Of a stretch of DNA of 5,577 bases, positions 1 through 4,504 are shown one piece after another. The notes under the pieces are model-generated. The model saw nothing but the letters and a program-made list of their open reading frames with translations, was not told the DNA's origin and made no database searches. The position numbers and the translations under genes are program-made. Origin of the DNA: an uncultured Planctomycetaceae bacterium (GTDB lineage Bacteria > Planctomycetota > Planctomycetia > Pirellulales > UBA1268); contig CAISKG010000050.1 in NCBI GenBank assembly GCA_903885855.1, forward strand, positions 1-5,577. Direction: 5' to 3'. Numbering within the stretch: the stretch's first letter is position 1; each line of letters opens with the position of its first letter.

Positions 1-480
1 CGCCACCAACCGCCCGGCGTCGGGCACGCCGGTGCGGCCGGAGCCGACGTCGAGGTCGACGAGGATCCCGAGCGTCGTGCCGGCGGCATGCGCCGCCGCG
101 CCGAGCGCCTCGATCGCGGCGGGGGTGTCGACGGCCACCGCGATCCGCGCCCGGCGCGCCAGCGCCGCGAGGCGCACCGTCCGCGCCGGATCGACGGCGG
201 GGTAGGCGACGAGGATGTCGGGCTCGCGGTCGCCGAAGGCCGCGGCGAGCACCTCCGCCTCCCCCACCTTCGCCACCGTCAGCCCGACGGCCCCGGCGGC
301 CAGCTGCAGCCCCGCCACCGCGACGCTCTTGTGCGTCTTGGCGTGCGGGCGGATGGCGATGCCGTGGGCGCGGCCGTAGTCGGCGACGCGCGCGACGTTG
401 CGCCGCACGGTGGCGGCGTCGAGGACGAGCGCCGGCGTGGGGAGGGTGTCGAGGGTGTGGCGGCGGGCGGCGGCCGTCAT
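1..480 (-). CDS. D-threonine aldolase / DSD1-like PLP enzyme, N-terminal part (C-terminus beyond window)
   Basis: This reads as the N-terminal 160 residues of a fold-type III (alanine racemase-like barrel) PLP enzyme of the D-threonine aldolase / D-serine dehydratase-like family. Known members cleave D-threonine or other D-3-hydroxy amino acids to glycine and an aldehyde, or dehydrate D-serine. The protein opens with a typical 'LPTPALVLD' segment (about residues 13-21). It carries RPHAKTHKS at about 44-52, whose first Lys (about 48) should form the PLP aldimine. It then shows 'DIL' and 'AVDT' strand motifs and a DLDVGSGRTGV motif near 143-153, the family's 'DxDxGxxRxGV' signature. The start is the ATG complementary to 478-480, with GGAG (complement of 488-491) seven bases upstream. 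The gene is divergent from the DapA-like gene. The C-terminal metal-binding domain that separates aldolase from dehydratase lies off the window, so exact activity is open. Confidence 0.85.
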   Translation of the reverse strand, partial: MTAAARRHTLDTLPTPALVLDAATVRRNVARVADYGRAHGIAIRPHAKTHKSVAVAGLQLAAGAVGLTVAKVGEAEVLAAAFGDREPDILVAYPAVDPARTVRLAALARRARIAVAVDTPAAIEALGAAAHAAGTTLGILVDLDVGSGRTGVPDAGRLVA

Positions 481-596
481 GCCGGTGCTCCGGGGCGGGA
501 TCCTGCCGCGACGATGCTACCGTGGCTGGCCCGGTCGGTGCACCGCCGTGTACGCTCGGGCGGCGCCGCCTCCCCCTGCAGCCCCGAGGAGACCCC
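481..596. promoter_or_regulatory. Divergent intergenic region between DSD1-like and DapA-like genes
   Basis: This 116-base gap separates two divergent starts and must hold both promoters. On the plus strand, TACGCT at 551-556 follows a TG dinucleotide and could act as a -10 box with a leader of about 34 bases. TACCGT at 518-523 is another candidate. On the minus strand, TAGCAT (complement of 514-519) could serve the DSD1-like gene with a leader of roughly 27 bases. The hexamer TGCTAC at 515-520 recurs in the other divergent gap of this window. No convincing -35 box is visible. Assignments come from weak matches in GC-rich sequence and are tentative. Confidence 0.4.
586..591 (+). promoter_or_regulatory. 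Ribosome binding site of DapA-like gene
   Basis: GAGGAG lies five bases before the ATG at 597. This supports that start over the upstream in-frame ATG at 522, which lacks a comparable site and would add a low-complexity extension with no family similarity. Confidence 0.65.
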
Positions 597-1551
597 ATGT
601 CGACCGCCGCGCCCGCCATCTCCGGCATCCTCGTCCCCCACATGGTGCCCCTCGACGCCCGCGGACGGATCGACGAGGAGGAGCTGGCCCGCTACGTCGC
701 CTGGCTCGTCGATCACGGCGTGCACGGCCTCTACCCCAACGGCTCCACCGGCGAGTTCCTCCGCTTCACCCCCGAGGAGCGCCGCCGGATCGTGCAGGTC
801 GTCTGCGCCGCCACCGGGGGCCGGGTGCCGGTGGTCGCCGGGGCCGCGGAGGGAACCGCCGCCGAGACGATCCGCGCCTGCGAGCACTGCCTCGAGGCGG
901 GTGCACGGGCGGTGGCGATCGTCGCCCCGCACTACTACCGGCTCTCGGCGGAGAGCGTGGAGGCCTACTTCCGCGAGATCGCCCGGCATTCCCCCCATCG
1001 ACATCACCCTCTACCACATCCCCATGCTCGCCTCGCCGATCGAGATCCCGGTCGTGCGCCGGCTGGCGGCGGAGTTTCCCCGCATCGTGGGGATCAAGGA
1101 TTCCAGCGGCGACATCTCCCACATGCTCCGCCTCATCGCCGCGGTGCGGCCGGAGCGGCCCGACTTCGCCTTCCTCACCGGCTGGGATCCGGCGCTGGCG
1201 CCGATGCTCGCCGTGGGGTGCAGCGGCGCGACGGTGGCCACCAGCGGCCTGGTGCCCGAACTCACGCGGCGCGTCCACGACCTGGTGCGGTCAGGCGACC
1301 TGGCCGGCGCCCTCCGCGGGCAGTTCGAGATCGTGCGCCTCTTCGACATGGCGATGCAGGGGGCCGACTTCCCCGAGGGCTACCGCGTGGCCGCCTCCTG
1401 CCGCGGCTTCCGCATGGGCCCCTCGCGGCAGCCGGCGACCGAGCGGCAGCACGCCGACCGCGACGCCCTCCGCGGGCGCCTCGTGGCGCTGCTCGGCGAA
1501 CTGGGGGTCGACCGGGAGCATCCCGCCGCGGCGGCGCGGCTGCGGGTGTAG
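597..1551 (+). CDS. DapA-superfamily pyruvate-dependent aldolase/lyase, interrupted by a 1-nt frameshift
   Basis: This is a class I aldolase of the dihydrodipicolinate synthase / N-acetylneuraminate lyase superfamily, which forms a Schiff base with pyruvate. Residues 1-133 are read in the frame of the ATG at 597. The rest (ends TAG 1549-1551) is one frame on, and the two join as HSP-IDITLYHIP when one C of the run 991-996 is ignored. The corrected length is 317 residues, close to the family norm of about 290-310. The GSTGE pyruvate-binding motif is at about 49-53, the catalytic Tyr in YHIP at about 139, and the Schiff-base Lys in GIKDSSGD at about 167. The Arg that follows the YNxP motif in E. 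coli DapA and binds aspartate semialdehyde is absent (YHIPMLASPIEI), so lysine biosynthesis is unlikely and the substrate is unknown. The gene may be a recent pseudogene, a sequence error, or a site of ribosomal frameshifting. Confidence 0.82.
990..999 (+). other. Frameshift site (run of six C) inside the DapA-like gene
   Basis: The sequence ATTCCCCCCATCG has six C at 991-996. Read from the ATG at 597 it gives HSPHRHH, which is meaningless. Dropping one C gives HSPIDITLYHIP, the expected strand leading to the catalytic Tyr. All conserved residues lie on one side or the other and nothing else is missing, so the defect is a single base. Confidence 0.85.
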
Positions 1552-1564
1552 CGCCGCGCGGCGC
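1551..1564. terminator. GC palindrome between convergent 3' ends, possible bidirectional terminator
   Basis: GCGCCGCGCGGCGC is a perfect 14-base palindrome. It overlaps the stop of the DapA-like gene and sits five bases from the stop of the EutBC gene. It can form a stem of five G-C pairs around a GCGC loop on either RNA strand. No T-tract follows on either side, so intrinsic termination is not demonstrated. In sequence this rich in GC, short palindromes also occur by chance. Confidence 0.3.
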
Positions 1565-1568
1565 GTGG

Positions 1569-3761
1569 TCACCCGTCCGCGGCGAGGATCGCCTCGAGGC
1601 GGTTGCCGGCGGCCCGGTGGCGGAGGATCGCCTCCGACTTCTCCACGATCACGGCGGCAGCCTCCACCGGCGGCAGGCCGCAGGCGGAGATATTGGAGAT
1701 CACCGTCACCTCGTGGCGGAGGGTGGCGTTGCCGCTGGCCTCCCGCGCCCGCCCGCGCTCGGCCTCCGGGATCCGGTAGACGAGGTAGGCCGACAGGCTC
1801 CGCGCTGCCGAGGCGTCGCCGCCCGGCCGCTCGCCGATCAGGTGGACGACCAGGTCGCAGCCCAGCCGCTCCCCCACCGGCTCGGCGAGCTTGACGCGGC
1901 CGTGCCGGGCAAGCAGCGGCGCCCCCACGCCGATGCCGCGCGCGGCCAGGCCGGCCAGGAGGAGCGGGAGGAGATCGGGGACGACATGGTGCACGGCGGC
2001 CGCCGAGAGGCCGTCGGAGACGAGCACCTGCACCGGATGGGGCTCGGGGGCGAGGGCCTCGAGCGCCCCGGCCGCCGGCCGCGCGCCCGAGGCGGGCGAC
2101 GCCAGATGCTCCGCGTGCGTCGCCGCGCCGGTGGCGATCGTGCGGAAGGGGGCGATGCGGCCGAGGGCCTCCGCGTCGAGCGGCCGGTGGACCGCGTCGC
2201 GCCCCACCGCCTGATGCCAGCGCACGCGCCGCGCCACGGCGTCGGACGGGCGCGGCCCGGCCCCCTCGAAGCCGTGCAGCGCCGGGGTGGCGGCGACGAG
2301 CTCCGCGAACTCCTCCGGCGAATCGCAGAACAGCTCCGGTCTGCCCCAGGCCGGCCCGCGCACGACCGCGCCGTCGGCGTCGCGCGCGAGGATCCCGCGC
2401 GCGAGGCACCAGTCGCGGAAGTCCGCCGCCGGCTCGCGGCCGTGGATCTCGCGCAGCGTCTGGTTGTCGTGGGCGCTGGTGTCGAAGTAGGCGAGCATCC
2501 GGTCGGTGTTGAGGGCCACGTCCATGAAGTAGGTGGCGCCGGCACTGGCCAGCAATTCCGTCGTCGCCTGCTGCCCCTCGAGGCCGCTGCCGGCGTGGAG
2601 CGTGTAGCAGCTGCCGATCCCCATCGGGAGGCCGAGGAGCTTCCCCAGGAAGAGGTCCTGGAGGCTCGCCAGGAGGAGCTCGAAGTTGTCGGCGTGCGTC
2701 TCCGGGCCGATGAAGCCGGTGACATTGTTGATCATGAAGGGATCGTAGCGCCGGGCGAGGCCGTAGCAGAGCGCCTCGGTGGTGGTCATGTCGATCCCCT
2801 CGTGGCGGCCGTAGGAGAACTCGCTCCCCTGGCCGGTCTCGAAGTACATGACCTGCGGCGCCGCCGCGCCGAGCGGGCCGCGGTCGCGCATCGTCCGAAA
2901 GCCCCGGTCGAGGAGGTCGACGGTGACGTCGAACTCGGCCGTCAGCGTGGCCTCCGTGCCGGCCAGGCTCTGGAAGAGGATCTCGACCGGCGCGCCGCGC
3001 TCGAGGGCCGCCAGCTGCGTGCGCACGTGGGAGAGGACGCAGACCTGCGTCGGTACGCCGTGGCGGCGGCGGAGCGAGTCGAGGAGCCGGAGCACCGCCG
3101 AGACGCTCTCCACCGTGTCGATCGCCGGGTTGACGCCGATGAGGGCGTCGCCGGCGGCCATCGAGAGGCCCCACCAGGTCAACAGCGCGATCCCGCGCGG
3201 GTCGTCGGTGGGGTGATTGGGCTGGAGGCGCGAGGAGAGGGTGCCGCGGGCGCCGAGGAGCGTGCGGGCCCGCGTGGGGTTGACGATCCGGCGCGAGAGG
3301 AGGACGAGCTCGTGGACGTCGCAGAGCTTCGCCAAGGCCGCCGCCGTCACGCCGGTGAGGCCGCGGCCGAGGCGCACGGCCTCCGCCCCCGTGCCGGCCA
3401 GGAGGCGGTCCTTGAGCGCCCCGAAGGTGAGGCCGGCGATCTCCGCCAGCACCCCGTGATCGACGTCGTAATTGACGCGCATCACGTCGTCGACGCGGCC
3501 GTCGGCGGCCAGCAGCGGCCGCTCGTGGACATGCCCCACCGTGAGGCCGGCGAGCAGGCGCCGCGCCGCCTCGCGGACGAGGTCGTCGGGGGCGGCGAGC
3601 CCGGCGTGCCGATCCCCCGCTTTGGGGAAGTCGGCGGCGCCGAGGAGGCGTTTGAGCCCCACGAAGCGGATCGGCCCGTCGGGTCCCTCGCAGGAGTAGG
3701 TCTCGTCGGGCCGCGGCGGCGGCACGGCGATCGCGTCGAGGGGGGTGAGTCGCGCGGGCAT
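1569..3761 (-). CDS. eutBC: Ethanolamine ammonia-lyase, fused large (EutB) and small (EutC) subunits
   Basis: The family converts ethanolamine to acetaldehyde and ammonia by a radical mechanism using adenosylcobalamin. Residues about 28-480 match EutB (453 residues in E. coli), with TLSSRLQPN (Arg178, Gln180), GVNP (Asn211), LFQS (Ser265), MYFETGQGS (Glu308), YDPFMINNVTGFIGPE and Met413. After a linker of only about 15 residues, about 495-730 match EutC from AGPRP (501-505) through VSDGLS, GRVK, IGERPG and SNI..PPVEAAAVI. The spacing from AGPRP to SDGLS (81) nearly equals E. coli (83). The roughly 80-residue EutC tail before AGPRP is missing. By alignment from memory, E. coli Asp362 is Gly383, HADAD is HAGSG, and the EutC cobalamin-side Cys258 is Val687. 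These changes may alter substrate or cofactor handling. The ATG at 3761 has GAGGG only one base upstream. The partner reactivase EutA lies on the same strand, beyond an opposed gene. Confidence 0.93.
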   Translation of the reverse strand: MPARLTPLDAIAVPPPRPDETYSCEGPDGPIRFVGLKRLLGAADFPKAGDRHAGLAAPDDLVREAARRLLAGLTVGHVHERPLLAADGRVDDVMRVNYDVDHGVLAEIAGLTFGALKDRLLAGTGAEAVRLGRGLTGVTAAALAKLCDVHELVLLSRRIVNPTRARTLLGARGTLSSRLQPNHPTDDPRGIALLTWWGLSMAAGDALIGVNPAIDTVESVSAVLRLLDSLRRRHGVPTQVCVLSHVRTQLAALERGAPVEILFQSLAGTEATLTAEFDVTVDLLDRGFRTMRDRGPLGAAAPQVMYFETGQGSEFSYGRHEGIDMTTTEALCYGLARRYDPFMINNVTGFIGPETHADNFELLLASLQDLFLGKLLGLPMGIGSCYTLHAGSGLEGQQATTELLASAGATYFMDVALNTDRMLAYFDTSAHDNQTLREIHGREPAADFRDWCLARGILARDADGAVVRGPAWGRPELFCDSPEEFAELVAATPALHGFEGAGPRPSDAVARRVRWHQAVGRDAVHRPLDAEALGRIAPFRTIATGAATHAEHLASPASGARPAAGALEALAPEPHPVQVLVSDGLSAAAVHHVVPDLLPLLLAGLAARGIGVGAPLLARHGRVKLAEPVGERLGCDLVVHLIGERPGGDASAARSLSAYLVYRIPEAERGRAREASGNATLRHEVTVISNISACGLPPVEAAAVIVEKSEAILRHRAAGNRLEAILAADG

Positions 3762-3843
3762 GCCCTCACGATACCCTCCCCCGCGCCATCCGCCACGGCC
3801 CCGCGCCGGCCCGCGTTGCTACACTCCCGGCGGAGGATCATGC
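3762..3843. promoter_or_regulatory. Divergent promoter region between eutBC and the SdpI-like gene
   Basis: This 82-base gap lies between two divergent starts. On the plus strand, TACACT at 3820-3825 (in TTGCTACACT) is a good -10 candidate for the SdpI-like gene, giving a leader of about 12 bases with the ribosome site in it. On the minus strand two -10 candidates serve eutBC: TAGCAA (complement of 3816-3821), or TATCGT (complement of 3768-3773), which would put the start of transcription almost on the ATG. TGCTAC at 3817-3822 repeats the hexamer at 515-520. The gap is too short for a full cobalamin riboswitch, which might otherwise be expected for a B12 enzyme. Confidence 0.4.
3832..3836 (+). 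promoter_or_regulatory. Ribosome binding site of SdpI-like gene
   Basis: GGAGG stands seven bases before the ATG at 3844. This sets the start there rather than at 3745 or 3760, where an in-frame extension would be basic, proline-rich, and overlap the divergent eutBC start. Confidence 0.75.
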
Positions 3844-4485
3844 ATGCCCCGCCTGCCCCTGATCGTGTCGCTCGTGCTCATCGGCCTGGCGCTGGCCGCG
3901 TCGGCCTGGCTCTACCCCGCGCTTCCCGACCGGATTCCCACCCACTGGAACATCCGCGGCGAGGCCGACGGCTTCGGCCCGAAGGCGATCGCCGCCTGGA
4001 TCCTCCCGGTGGTGGCGCTCGGGCTCTTGGCCTTCCTCCGGGCCGTGCCCTGGCTCTCGCCGCGCGACTTCCGCGTCGACGTCCACGGCCGGGCCTTCGG
4101 CCTGCTGGTGGTGACGATGACGGCGCTGTTCGTGTTCATCCACTTCCTGTCGCTGGTGGCGGCGCTGCGGCCGGGGCTGGCCGTCGACCGGGCGCTCGTG
4201 GCCGGGGTGCTCCTGTGCCTGGGGGCGATCGGCTTCTCCTTCGACGGCCTCGAGCGCAATTTCTTCATGGGGATCCGCGTCCCCTGGACGATCGCGTCGG
4301 ATCGGGTCTGGAACGACACCCACCGCCTCGCGGCGCGGATCTGGCCGGCCGGGGGCGTCGCGGGTGCCGTCCTGGCCGCCTGCGGCTTCACCGTGGCCGC
4401 CTTCTGCATGCTCGTGCCGATGGTCGCCGTGCCGATCGTCTACTCCTTCATCCGCTCCAAGCAGCTCGAGCGCGAAGGGGCCTGA
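3844..4485 (+). CDS. DUF1648 / SdpI-family integral membrane protein
   Basis: This 213-residue inner-membrane protein resembles SdpI, the Bacillus subtilis immunity protein against the toxin SdpC, and its many relatives of unknown role. The N-terminal DUF1648 part shows a membrane segment (about 5-24) followed by LYPALPDRIPTHWNIRGEADGF (23-44), the family's 'LPxxIPxHW...G..D' signature. The C-terminal SdpI part has NFFMGIRVPWTI (139-150) then VWNDTHRLAARIW (155-167), matching the typical N-[FY]-x-x-G-I-R-x-P-W-T motif. About six hydrophobic segments are visible (near 5-24, 48-65, 83-108, 113-133, 168-186 and 187-203), and the tail is charged. It is divergent from eutBC and convergent with eutA, so it is probably transcribed alone. 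No toxin gene or regulator is seen beside it, so an immunity role is not supported. An envelope role is equally possible. Confidence 0.88.
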   Translation: MPRLPLIVSLVLIGLALAASAWLYPALPDRIPTHWNIRGEADGFGPKAIAAWILPVVALGLLAFLRAVPWLSPRDFRVDVHGRAFGLLVVTMTALFVFIHFLSLVAALRPGLAVDRALVAGVLLCLGAIGFSFDGLERNFFMGIRVPWTIASDRVWNDTHRLAARIWPAGGVAGAVLAACGFTVAAFCMLVPMVAVPIVYSFIRSKQLEREGA

Positions 4486-4504
4486 CCGCCGCCCCGCGCC
4501 GTCG

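Noticed and set aside
88..996. The upstream part of the frame that later encodes the C-terminal half of the DapA-like protein
   Set aside because: Before 997 this frame gives Arg/Gly/Pro-rich sequence antisense to the DSD1-like gene and out of frame with the DapA-like N-terminus. Only 997-1551 is real coding.
1291..3174. A 627-codon frame on the minus strand overlapping eutBC
   Set aside because: It is a shifted reading of the EutB-EutC coding sequence, with Arg/Pro/Gly-rich composition and no domain.
3745..3843. A longer N-terminus for the SdpI-like protein
   Set aside because: The added 33 residues are basic and proline-rich, overlap the divergent eutBC start, and lack a ribosome site as good as GGAGG before 3844.
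3762..3843. A cobalamin riboswitch upstream of eutBC
   Set aside because: The gap is only 82 bases and no B12-box-like conserved sequence was recognised. A full element needs around 200 bases.
3838..4323. A 161-codon minus-strand frame rich in Glu, Arg and His, antisense to the SdpI-like gene
   Set aside because: Its composition is what the complement of hydrophobic codons gives. The plus strand has the membrane segments and the DUF1648 and SdpI motifs.
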